Shown: piece by piece, positions 9,541-19,730 of the stretch
Layout of the letters: the number at the start of each line of letters is the position of its first letter
Position numbering within the stretch: the stretch's first letter is position 1
Origin: Phoronis australis
Taxonomy: Eukaryota; Phoronida; Phoronidae
NCBI GenBank assembly: GCA_002633005.1
Contig: NMRA01000171.1
Span: 2,776 to 64,775 of the forward strand
Direction of reading: 5' to 3'
DNA: 62,000 nt
Program-made: the position numbers and the translations under genes
Notes under the pieces: generated by a model
Told to the model about the DNA's origin: nothing
The model's database searches: none
Seen by the model: only the letters and a program-made list of their open reading frames with translations

Positions 9541-12500
9541 CTGAAAAATAGAAAACAAAGTTGAATAAAATCATCCTGATTAGAAGTTAAGTGTCCTTGT
9601 ACTATCAGAAGTCTAATGCACCACCATCAGACGTCTTACCAACTACGTGAATGCTGGTCAGACAGCTGGGCCTGGAGTCTAATCTTTGTACTCAGAATCA
9701 AAAGTATTTTTCAAATTTTCTGTTCTACGTTTGTGCAAAGTCAAGACAAATGTTTATTATTATGTGCTCGAGTACACTTTGGTTTGCGTGAATGGCTGTC
9801 TAATTCCGGCTTGCACTTGATGACCCCAGCATCATAGTTCAAACCTAGGGGTCACCAAGTACGAACTCTGACTAGATATTCACCACCGGAAACCATAACA
9901 TATTCAAACAGAAAATCAATTGCATCAGTTTTTGGCCAAAATAAGATAAAAAAAAAACAGAGAATCGCCACAAAAATGAAAAAGTTCATATTGATTCGAC
10001 ATTTCGTCTATTCATTATACATCATCAGGTTATAAACAATAAGACATCAAGTGTCGACATACGAGTCAGATTACATTCATGAAATGAAATGAGTGTAGCA
10101 ACAATGACAGGAACTAGTAACTGGGTCATCACTATAGCTGAGCTCTGCATGTTCTTCGGAGAACCAGGTGCATGCTGGTCCCGAATGGTCAATGACTCTT
10201 TAATGTAAAGAAAATCAGTCAGTTATCTTGAGTTTGGTAGAACTGAAAATGTCACACTTTCGAGTTTGATTTCGAGTGCAAAGGTTGGACCCCATCCATG
10301 ATCTGCTTTCTCATCAACCACTCCCTAATCTGACAGCAAATCTGAGTCAGGAGGCGAACTTCCAATGGCGTATTTTGTGGTTAGGGTGTGTTCACCCAAT
10401 GGTGATTGCGTGTCACTGGCCAGAATGTTACGTTAAAATCTCACCAATTTCCAACACAATATGGCTGACAAATGAAATTTTATGTTTTTACCATTTAAAA
10501 TAAGTTCCGGTAGCACAAAATAAATGCTTTATAGTCATTTTTTAAAGGTTTCTACAATACCTACCTTCAGACAATGTTTCTTAGAAATTGTGGACATTCG
10601 AGACAATGTTATCTAAAGCTTTTGAAAAAAGCCAATTTTGGCATTTATTTTTGACCACAATTGGTGAGATTTTACAATACATAAAATTTTGTGCTATACG
10701 CCACAACATTAGCATTTTGAACACCTCATTATGCTAATTCACAACAGGCCAGATTTGGTGACTTTTTACGGCCAATCTGCCATCGTGTCGGATGTCCATC
10801 TGATTGAATTTCCACATATGATCAAATTGTATAAGTACCGTAATCGTTCGGGTTAACGCCCATGCTCAGTTAACCGCCCATCCCCGACTTTAAGTGGATT
10901 TTCGATTTAACCGCCCACTGCTCGGTTAACCGCCCTCCCCCGATTTTTTGGATTCGCCAATTTAACCGCCCAGGGCGTTAACCCGAACGATTACGGTAGA
11001 TAACAAGGTACATGTGGTCAACGCAACTCGTGGTCAATGAGAAATTTGAAATTCTCTGAGTGGCATCACATGAATAAATGGATGCATTCAGTAACTTTCA
11101 GAAGTTTCTATTCTTATCCCACTGACACCCTCAGTCAGGTAAACAACTTCTCGTTTCAATCAATATCATAGTAAAATCTCATCAATTTAGGACATAAGAT
11201 GGTAAAAAACTGTAATTTAACGTTTTTCCATTTTTCATAATCGAGCCCTAAATAAATAGTCTATACCATAACTACTAGCAGATAACCAGTTGCAATAGTG
11301 TGGCCATTCGTGCAACAAGGTCAGGAGCCTTCGGAAGAGGAATTCTGGCAATTATTTTTGTCCAAAATCCATGAGATGTTACAGAAACACGTTACACAAA
11401 GGTCATTTTCTTCTGCTGGACCATCCAGTGAATATCGAGTGACCCATTTCTGATTTAGCACCTGATTATTGTCATTACCTAATCATAAATTGTGACGATG
11501 GTATAAAATGGAATTTCATTTTTGCTCACATTAACATTCCTGTTCAACTTAACTCCCACCACACTGATTTTCCAAAATGTTCCTGTCAATAGGGCCATCC
11601 AAAATTACACAGTGGTAGAACTCTCCTTTGGAGATAAGAAAGTGCGTGACCTCGTTTTGGAAATCAGGCTCATTTTTGTGTATCTCATTGATGTCAGGAA
11701 GGCGAAGAATTTCAGATCACATCATTCACGAGTATTTGTCCACTTTATCAAACTTTTCTCAGCCGACAGCACAGCAGTTATACTTTGTTGCCATGCTGTA
11801 TATTAGCCTTTGGCTAAAGTATGTTTTTATATCGTATTTTAGCCTCCATAATTCTACATAAATAAAGTATTATTATAATAAAGTAATGGGATGAAGAAAA
11901 ACTTAGACAACAGCAAGTAACATGGGAAGCTCTAGTGGCATGAAAATGAGGCAGCAAATGTGCTTGACGGATGTTTATGGTATTGAGGGTAAATACTGCA
12001 ACATTAGAATATTGCTGAGTAATCAGGGACAGCACTATTGCCCAAGCTTGTACCCCACAACTTAATTGCACTTCTTGCTCCTACAAGCACCAAAATATTT
12101 GTGAATATTCATTTCAGTGCCAAAAGCACACAGTTTGCTTGCTTATCAATGCAAAAGCTTGACTTCTGATTTTGAGTTTTCAATTAAAATGCCCTGGGAT
12201 CAAATTTGGCCGAATACTATACACTGGCTTCCTGTCTTTCCATACTTTCACGTAAGAAAATGAAACATGAAAAGTGAGCTGTGCACCAAATGCAACATGA
12301 TTTCAAAACAAACTACAATAACCGAGTGATTATGCCTCAGTTTCGCAATTTAAGAATATATACGTGAAGTCATAACAACTCAGCAGTTGCTTTGAGTTTT
12401 GATTTCCTGTATCAAATTTTAGTTACAAGAAACTTTTTAAAGTGAAAACATCAGCCCAAGACATGGTATCATTTATACAGCATTTTGAAGTTCTAAAACA

Positions 12501-14699
12501 CCACATTTTTGTATACAAAATACAAACTGCTGGGCATTAAACTGGTGTCACTAGCAGCGTGAACAGCTTAGGAGAGGTGAGCTATAATAAAAAGTACTTA
12601 CAAGAACCTCCACAAAAGGCACAGTAACAGAGACTGGTAAAGACACCTTCAAAGACTCGTTGGAAAGACCAAACATTTGGCAAGCTGTTGGCAACAGGAA
12701 ACTAATAAACGTCAAGCTATCCAAGGTTGGCTTTATAAGACGCGTATATTTTTCAACTTGAGTAAACCTCGCCTCACGCAGTGTATTGCATGCAACAGCA
12801 CAAGAAACTTGAATAACAACATTTCCAGTGATTTTAGATGCATTTGTCATCCAATCCCTGTAAAAACTTTCCTTGCTGTGGTCGCTGCTCACTAGAGACG
12901 CAACGAAGCCAGAGTTCTTCCACTGGGACAGAAGAATCACAACCAGAAACAGCAAGTGGTTGTAGAGAAGAACAAGGTATATAGTTCCCAACGTCACAAC
13001 AACAGCAGATATGATGAAGCCTGGAAAATATTGGTAAAGACAAAAACACATAATCAATCCTCATTCAGAATATTCACATAAGCCTAGAGACCTGTCCCCA
13101 TCAGGGCAACCATTTCTATTGCCAAAAAACATGGTCTGGAAAAGGACGAGTTAATGTTGCATGACAAAATCCTTAAATTCAAATGCATTTCTATTCAATA
13201 CATAAAATGACAAGTTGTGACAAGCAACTTGTGAGCTTGGCCTCAAGCACTAATGAACTGTCAGTCAATTCAAGGCCTGAGAAAAAAATGAATTTGACTA
13301 AGGAACAATTTGAGACCAGTTTCATAATGGAGTGCAGTCTAAAACAAATCTATTTTTTTAAATAGAAGGATAGTTGATAGCTACAATGGTTCACTGTTTC
13401 AGCAAGTATTTCTTTGTGGGTTTTCAGCATGTTTCCACTTAGAAGTTATCTCCAGCTCCCACAGATAAGCTTCAGTTGCCAAGTTAATCAGAGGAAATTT
13501 TATGAACATGCAGCGTACGACTACACCACCTTAAGTTGGTGAATGACACGTTGTGAGCTTGTTAGTGATATCTATTTAGTTGTAAGTTTACGACAAAATA
13601 AATGTCATGTTAGCTGATCAGTTTTAAAAGTAATTCTACTACATGTTCATAATAAATGGGTACTTTATAAGATGAGATCACAACAACTTTCAAATGGGGG
13701 CTACTGATGCCATAGACAGTACCATAGTATTCATGTTCACAGGCACCCCATATGATGGAAGCTTTTAGGCAAACTAAGTCTCACACTAATTAAACAAAAA
13801 CAGTCATAATGTTATAAGCATGACGTCATATCCCCTGGCAGTGTAAAATTAGCCAGCTGCTGATTTGGGCTACTGAACAAAAAACGTTTGATTGAAGGAA
13901 TATTAGATCAAGCTGGGATGAGTCAAAGACATCAACAGCCTCCTAAATTGTCCTTCTATGCATAAAAAGTACTTATAGCAACATGACGTTCAATGATTAA
14001 ATCAGTGTGAGGCATAATTCATTAAAAAGCTTATGGCGTTGCCTATGGGATAAGCACTGCCTAAACTGAGCCAGTTGAGACTGTGGTTCTGTCCACTGAT
14101 GAGAGTGTGTCAGTGTGTGAATATGCATGTGGCGCTCTAGACAATACCAAGTTCTTAAACAGAGCTGAAGGGCCATCGAAGGCCTTGCCACTGATTGGTG
14201 AAATGGGCATAAAACAAAAGAATGGAAGGAAAACTGTTAATACAAACCAAATCAAATTCCCCTGACATATCCTAACAATTATATTTTGTGTGATATGTAT
14301 GACGTAACTCTACACTTTCACTATTAAGTATACGCCTGTATACGGACTTCTGGCCTAGCGCCGCCTAGGGTATGCGCACAAGCATGTATTACCAATTTGG
14401 CGATGACAGCCTAGAACTGCATAAACTGACAATCCTTATTAAACCAATAATTGGCGTGTACTTGTCCAAAAAGTCCAGCTTGCGCTGGCAGAAACTGGAT
14501 GAAGAAGATTACCTATAGCAAACAGGAAACCCCAGAGAATCATCCATGCCATTCCATCACAAGGTAAACCGAGATATTTTAGCACAAGGGCGTCGTTAGC
14601 AACAGTTAAAATGCCATCCATGACGAAAAGTGGAGGCACACGTAACATAACATCAAGCAAAATTATCCTGATGTCGTCCCGGTTAGACGCACCACTCAT
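8278..14699 (-). CDS. Rnf139: Rnf139/TRC8-type ER membrane RING-H2 ubiquitin ligase (3 coding exons)
   Basis: Coding exons (minus) are 14513-14699, 12602-13020 and 8278-9540, joining in frame to 622 aa; human RNF139 is 664. Splice sites are canonical (GTAATC and GTAAGT donors, polypyrimidine-CAG acceptors) and phases match (1, then 0). The N-terminal LRVPPLFVMDGI, the multi-pass core (GSTNDEDKSMG, VLFFILSLQTGL, WEKLDDYIYFVK, EFIFGIFLFCNGGYIM, MMCIHAYFNI) and the C-terminal RING match TRC8 rather than the paralogue RNF145. RING-H2 ligands are C563, C566, C578, H580, H583, C586, C597 and C600. Known role of the family: ER-resident E3 ligase with a sterol-sensing-like membrane domain, acting in ER-associated degradation and sterol regulation. 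The acidic tail after the RING seen in vertebrates is shortened. ATG 14699 is the first ATG in the frame; five in-frame codons upstream lack an ATG. Confidence 0.94.
10003..10036 (-). other. Hammerhead-like core motif (weak)
   Basis: Read on the minus strand this stretch contains CTGATGA, a 16-nt spacer, then GAAA, the order seen in hammerhead ribozyme cores and in 3' regions of some retroelements. The intervening stem pairs poorly by eye and no clear cleavage-site helix was found, so a chance or decayed match is likely. Confidence 0.15.
10432..10675 (+). mobile_element. MITE-like element, family M1 copy 1
   Basis: Left end 'gttaaaatctcaccaattt' and right end 'aattggtgagattttac' are inverted repeats. 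Interior landmarks (acaatatggctgacaaatga, a phrase like ttgtgg.cattc..acaatgtta, ttttggcatttatttttg) recur in three other copies in this window. It lies in Rnf139 intron 2 and has no coding capacity. Confidence 0.7.
10836..10998. mobile_element. 163-bp element with perfect 26-bp inverted ends and internal TTAACCGCCC repeats
   Basis: The 26 bases at 10836-10861 (starting TACCGTAATCGTTCGGG) are the exact reverse complement of 10973-10998. If the outer TA is a target duplication, the element behaves like a Tc1/mariner-type MITE. The interior has two related units of about 55 bp, each starting GTTAACCGCCC and ending TTTAACCGCCC (starts near 10868, 10905, 10923, 10960). Perfect arms suggest recent origin. 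It lies in Rnf139 intron 2. Confidence 0.8.
11171..11382 (+). mobile_element. MITE-like element, family M1 copy 2
   Basis: It begins 'gtaaaatctcatcaattt' and ends 'aaaatccatgagatgttac'. It shares with copy 1 the phrases '.acataagatggt', 'ggccattcgtgcaaca' and 'tctggcaattatttttgtcc'. More degenerate than copy 1, with the same orientation, in Rnf139 intron 2. Confidence 0.6.
12602..13020 (-). CDS. Rnf139: Rnf139 coding exon 2
   Basis: Residues 63-202. The acceptor TTTTCCAG is at 13021-13028 and the donor CTT|GTAAGT at 12601. The exon encodes several hydrophobic segments (FIISAVVVTLGTIYLVLLY, HLLFLVVILLS, LTFISFLLPTACQ) of the N-terminal membrane domain. Aligning with human RNF139 from memory, no residues seem to be missing at the junction to exon 3. 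Confidence 0.88.
14513..14699 (-). CDS. Rnf139: Rnf139 coding exon 1
   Basis: Residues 1-62 plus one base. It begins MSGASNRDDIRI and contains the family-typical LRVPPLFVMDGI. Donor is ATAG|GTAATC; phase 1. The following 1.5-kb intron (13021-14512) holds nothing recognisable. Confidence 0.88.
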
Positions 14700-17600
14700 G
14701 ACTATTGCTGACACTGACAGTTCCGTTTTCGATTTTCCATCAACACCTGATTACCGGAAATAGCCTTATGCGCATACTCGAAACCGGAGACGGGTTCCAC
14801 AAACGCTAGAATCCTGCAAAATTATAAAATCATGTATAATTACACGTGATATTGCTATCCGTTGAAAGTATCACACCTGACCAAACTAACTGTAGTAGCA
14901 AAATGTTTGTTGCTACAGAACTTAGCCTGGCTACTCGTTCTTTCGCAGCGTCCTCACGTGGCCACTGATGGTATTATGACCGGGCCAGTTAGTTGCACTG
15001 GAAGGTGTATACATCTGCATCCAGAATGAGTGATCCTCAAAAGCCGCACGTCAAAACTTCCAAAATGAGCGGCTTTACAGAATAAACCAGCTCGAGAGCT
15101 CCTCGACTTCTCTGTGTAAAAATTCTTGCTGGAGTTCACTCGAAAATGAAGATAAATCTTTCATGGACATACAAGGAAGTCACGCCCATTTCTAAAGATA
15201 GGCAGGAAATTTCATCGCTCGTCCTTCTGAGCGGCTTGTACCAGGATCAAAGAGAGCGCGGCGCCGGAATCAGGTACAATTGTGATGACCGCAATGCCCG
15301 ATACGAGCAAGACCCAATTAAATGTAATTATCCGACCCGGCATAAACTGTATTGAAACAGTTATGACTGTGCATTGGCGAATTTTCAAAATGCATTAACC
15401 ACTAATTTTCGTTATAAACGAACACCGGTATTCAGCTGAAAAAAACAACCAAGCGCGGTTTTCGATTTTTAAAAACCGATGAACTAATAATCTAAAAACT
15501 TACAACGTACCCGCCGTTGGGTACTATTGAAGAGATAAACTACCGCGCGTATTGATATACTCGGTGGATATACAAACGCTGATGAGAGTTAACATTATCT
15601 CATGGATTCATTTTTAAATATTCTTTCAATCTCGTTTAGCCATATTTTTTACCAGGAAACAGTTGTTGTGCCCACTTAGCATTTTTTATTACTGACAAAG
15701 AGCTAGAATAGCTATATAGTCAGTGCCACCGAAATTGTCTAGAGATTCCAAATCTTCAGTTTGGTTATCACCATATTTGCACTTTGCATATATTTATGAT
15801 TGGAGTTCTAATAAAGATTAAACTTTAATGACACGTGAAATGTTTATTGTACCTGTAATGTACAGTTTAGGGATGGACTCACAATGAACTTAACTAATTA
15901 GGTTTAGCTGGCGATCAAAATCCTACCGCTGTTGTGGTACTCAAGTTTAAAAGTTAGATAAAAAGTTATCAACCCGTTTCCGGTAAGAAAAAAAAAGTGG
16001 GCAGAAGCATTAAAAATTAAATATAGAAAACCAATATGAAGGTTATCGTTCCTTTGGGAAGTGGCCCTTTGCGAAGATAAACACAAGTTAACCTTTTTAG
16101 TCATTTCGTAATATTTATAATGTACCAAGTTAAAATTACTCTCCAGAGTTGCAGGCTAAAACTCTGCAAATGTCAGAGAAAACCAAAATGGGGATACTAA
16201 CAACAACCATTGTTGAGACAGTAATGCTAGCAATTACCTTTCCACTTCATTAGCTCAGATCTACATCAATACAAAGGGCGTGCTGAATAGGCATCGTAAA
16301 AGTTGTCTGGGGCTTAGGAAATCAGAGCGGTCACCAGTGAAGTCCAAATTCCGATAAAATGCTTATTAACAAACGGAGAAAACACGACACCTCGGTTACC
16401 ATTGTTTATTCATTGTTGATGAAAACCTCTACCCGGTGTCGAAAGTAGTTCCACCCGGGTTTCAGCAATCCTAATTGAAGCCTGGGAGATGATATTAGCC
16501 TGCTTAATTTGTTATCATACGGGACAAAAGACTGTGCTGGGCAGTTAACGGGAGCCAGATGTTATCGCACGCTTGATGCACCCCGGCCTCACGTCTGGAA
16601 AAATTGCTGAACGACACAACGCCGTCATGGCATCACCGAGGAACGGATCCCAGCGGCCCGTTATCTTAATAAAGTCGCACGCTCGGCGTAGCTTACCCGA
16701 TAGCCTAAGCGTGAACGCCAGCCTTTCTTAGACTCAGAATTCGGTGGGTAGGCCTTCACCAGTACTGAATCTTTTGCAATTTTCAGTTTTCTTAACTCTT
16801 CAAAATCTTGTTTGTGTATGATTTTGCACACAAACTCAAACGATCGACCTCGTTTCATTACAGCAGACTTTTGGTGCTAGTTGTGAGAGCCAGTAGTTCT
16901 TGAAAATTGCAGATTCTGTGGTTGCACGCTAAAACCGAACGCGTATGAACACTGGCAAACCCAGAGTGGGTTGGTAATCCGTTTGGACAGAATATATTTT
17001 TTAACTTCTGTTGTAGTTGGGCGATTTTGGTGATTCAAAAACAAAACATGGTCAGCATTTGACAAGGAATTCAGAAATGCTATTGGTTAATGTTCAAACA
17101 TTATATAATTTTACTTTCACTTTTAGCAGCACAGCCCGGAGTCAGGCTAGATACGATCTGATCGGAGATTGAACAAAAGAGAGCCGGCCCTCCAACCATA
17201 AATGCTAGAATGGGAGTTAATCAGTCGTGTAAGATATTGGCTACAAGGGTGATCTTCCTAACTTGTTGTTGGGCTATAGAATCGAACAAGTTGGGAGCAA
17301 CGGGAAAACGCCGTAATGCAGGAAATAAACGAATGTTCTGTTTCGTTATGACGAGACTCTCGAACGCTCACGAACTATGGTGATCTCAGCACATATAGTC
17401 TATTATTAAAAGTGACAATAAATACTTAGGAATCTCTTATTAAGCTGAATCACAATTGTTGGGCTACCGTGTGTCGCAAAAATTGAAAAACGTATCATCT
17501 GAAAACGTTTTCACGGAACCAAAACGTACACCGTGGTGAAAACATACTACAAAACCCCGCAGTTCCCCGAGAAACCAGAAGAATACTGAAATGCACAAAT

Positions 17601-18029
17601 AAGCTGGCCTGGTCCGTCGTGAGACCAAAAGTACACTTTGCAAAGTATCTGAATTGACAACTATTCCCTACACTTTTTGATCACCGGGTTTATTTTATGT
17701 CTCATTGCCCGCGCATTGATAAAAACTTGAGCACATTCAGTCAAACAAGATACACTCGCAGAACACATGCCTTGGGTTGCTGTGGGGAAAGCACTTTAGT
17801 TGACGACTATAGTGACTGTTTTGTAATAAATGCATGGCCATCAGTGATACAGCAACCCTAAGTTCAGTCCTCAGACATAGTAGCCCTCAAATGTGTCTTC
17901 ACACGCCTGCCTGATCTCTCTGTTTCACAGGAACCCGCATTATAGGGGATACACATCCTATCACTGTCAGCTCCCTGACTTTTGGGAAAATGTCACTGTC
18001 CGAGTGCGGGGTAGAGTGTGGAACGCAAC
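14700..18029. other. Intergenic region upstream of Rnf139, up to the transposon
   Basis: The first few hundred bases should contain the Rnf139 promoter; no TATA box is evident. A frame on the minus strand from 17065 to 16661 is open except for one stop near 16877 (two pieces, 62 and 65 codons) but matches nothing I know. The 16500-16700 part is locally GC-richer. No RNA gene was recognised. Confidence 0.4.
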
Positions 18030-18191
18030 TTAAAGGCGAAGGCAACCTTTTTCCATTTCATTTTGAGCTAAAATAAGGTTGGTTGGTTATCCTAGACATA
18101 TTTCCCACTTAATTACAGCTTTTCGTAATTTTATAAATTACTCGTCCGCTACTCCGGAAGTGACGTTTTAGGAGGCAAGCGTTTCCCGCCA
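18030..18191 (+). repeat. Left 162-bp terminal inverted repeat
   Basis: Begins TTAAAGGCGAAGG and ends CCCGCCA. It matches the right arm in reverse complement apart from about four substitutions. Homology stops sharply after CCCGCCA, which fixes the inner limit. Confidence 0.92.
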
Positions 18192-18453
18192 CTTGGTTTG
18201 GCGTTGACTTTACCGTGCGAATCTGTTCTATTCTACTTTTGTTTTGTGCTGTTTTTCAACAATTGTCGCCACCACTTTCCATCGGCGAGTATTCTGCGGC
18301 AAGATAGGTTAGTAGAGAACTCAACTACGTTGGATTTAGGGATTGTTTAGTGTGTTGTAAGCTGAAAGTGGCTGGAGTCGGTGACCCGTATCACACTGAC
18401 AGGAGTGTGAGTGACGGAGACCTTGTTCACAGCAGTGGTGACGAGGAATTTTT

Positions 18454-19461
18454 TCAAGGACATTCAGTGGGTGGGTACATGTTTGAGCCCGAGTACAACC
18501 AGGCAGAGTACGCACAGGCACAGGCAGCTGTTGAGAGAAACGAGGCGGCTACTGAGGACAGACGTGGTGACACATCTTGGTGCACATGCACTGTGTGCGT
18601 TGTTATGCCTACCTCAATGGAATGCTTGTGCTGTTCAGAGTTCGACGAGGCCAAGCCACTACTGGATATGGTTAAGTGGACCTCCGGCATACCACGGACA
18701 GAGGAACAACTGTCCCACTTGCCAGAGTGTCCCGCGACACACTCCCACTGGATGGTGACCTGAGCACCCAAACTGCTTACACCGTGTCGTGTGACTCCCT
18801 CGCCACACACCTGGCACCTTCTAAATAGCGCCAACACTTTAGACAAGTCCACAATAAACTTATCAAAGTTTGGCTCACCGATCTGTTCACTGGACGACGA
18901 ACTGTCCTCTTCACTGGGTGTCGAACTGAGCCTGTAATCACTCCCACTACTCAATATCGCTGCAGGGCTGCTTAGAGGCTCTGGGCTGGAGAAAACAGCA
19001 CAGGGCGAATCACTACTGGTTCCAGGAATTGCACGCTCTGGGGTACGTTCGGAGGCACGGGTGACAGTAGATGAAGTGCCTCCACTGGCTCCAGTCACTG
19101 TACTGGCCACAGCTCGCGAGGCTTCTCGCTTCAAAAACGCACTTCTCGGGGGTGGCGACGGGGCACTGCCGGGAATCAACACAGACGGAATGGCATCCTT
19201 CTTCAAGCGTTGTTTCGCGGGGACCTTCATCAGTTCAGCGTACAAATCCCTTTCGTAATCGGACGGCAGAAAGTGCTTGCCACACACACGGTAATTCTCC
19301 ACTGCTTTGTACGTTGCGTGGACGGGTAACGCTGCGTTCTTCACACGAACGAGCCAAGTACGGCGAAGTGTGTCATCCATCGGAAAGCGATGCAAAGGCA
19401 CTCCCAAAGCGCGCGTGAGCCGATAATTACTACATCCCGGTACGCAGCAACAGTGTGGCAT
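18454..19461 (-). CDS. THAP-domain protein inside the transposon (335 aa)
   Basis: Single uninterrupted frame starting at ATG 19461. Residues 1-95 form a THAP zinc-binding DNA-binding domain: MP start, C5 and C10, HRFP at 24-27, W36, C60 and H63, and AIPSVL at 90-95 in place of the AVPTIF box. Residues 100-195 are low-complexity Ser/Pro/Thr-rich. Residues 216-249 show CQVC...ECVAGH...KW, a second Cys/His motif that follows the THAP domain in many transposon-derived proteins (family knowledge, from memory). The transposase catalytic part expected after it is missing. Likely role: binding to the element's ends, or a truncated transposase that acts as a repressor. Host-gene capture is an alternative. 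The longer plus-strand frame at 18350-18763 is antisense to it. Confidence 0.85.
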   Translation of the reverse strand: MPHCCCVPGCSNYRLTRALGVPLHRFPMDDTLRRTWLVRVKNAALPVHATYKAVENYRVCGKHFLPSDYERDLYAELMKVPAKQRLKKDAIPSVLIPGSAPSPPPRSAFLKREASRAVASTVTGASGGTSSTVTRASERTPERAIPGTSSDSPCAVFSSPEPLSSPAAILSSGSDYRLSSTPSEEDSSSSSEQIGEPNFDKFIVDLSKVLALFRRCQVCGEGVTRHGVSSLGAQVTIQWECVAGHSGKWDSCSSVRGMPEVHLTISSSGLASSNSEQHKHSIEVGITTHTVHVHQDVSPRLSSVAASFLSTAACACAYSAWLYSGSNMYPPTECP

Positions 19462-19568
19462 GTTGACTGACTAGTAAATGAAAGCGAACGACGACGGAAC
19501 TTAACACAACCGAGGTAGAACAATGACTGACTCGGCAGCTCTCACAGTCAGACTATGTGAAAAGAAAT

Positions 19569-19730
19569 TGGCGGGAAGCGCTTGCCTCCTAAAACGTCAC
19601 TTCCGGAGTAGCGGACGAGTAATTAATAAAATTACGAAAAGCTGTAATTAAGTGGAAAATATGTCTAGGATAACCAACCAACCTTATTTTAGCTCAAAAT
19701 GACATGGAAAAAGGTTGCCTTCGCCTTTAA
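19569..19730 (-). repeat. Right 162-bp terminal inverted repeat
   Basis: Reverse complement of the left arm. Its inner edge lies about 107 bp upstream of the THAP gene start, so it probably contains that gene's promoter. Confidence 0.92.

Larger units (their letters stand above)
18030..19730 (-). mobile_element. Kolobok/T2-like DNA transposon with THAP gene
   Basis: Both ends carry the same 162-bp sequence in inverted orientation (18030-18191 and 19569-19730), differing at about four positions (about 97% identity). The ends read TTAAAGGCGAAGGCAACC inward; TTAA is present at both outer edges, consistent with a TTAA target duplication. From established knowledge, TTAA duplications and TTAAAGG-type ends are typical of Kolobok/T2 elements, whose transposases carry THAP domains. 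The 1.7-kb element holds one intact minus-strand gene with a THAP domain but no recognisable catalytic transposase domain, so it is probably a non-autonomous, internally shortened copy. High arm identity and an intact frame suggest fairly recent insertion. Confidence 0.88.

Noticed and set aside
18350-18763. Plus-strand frames antisense to the THAP gene
   Set aside because: They lie wholly opposite the THAP-protein frame, which has a recognisable domain and an ATG; the antisense frames have none.
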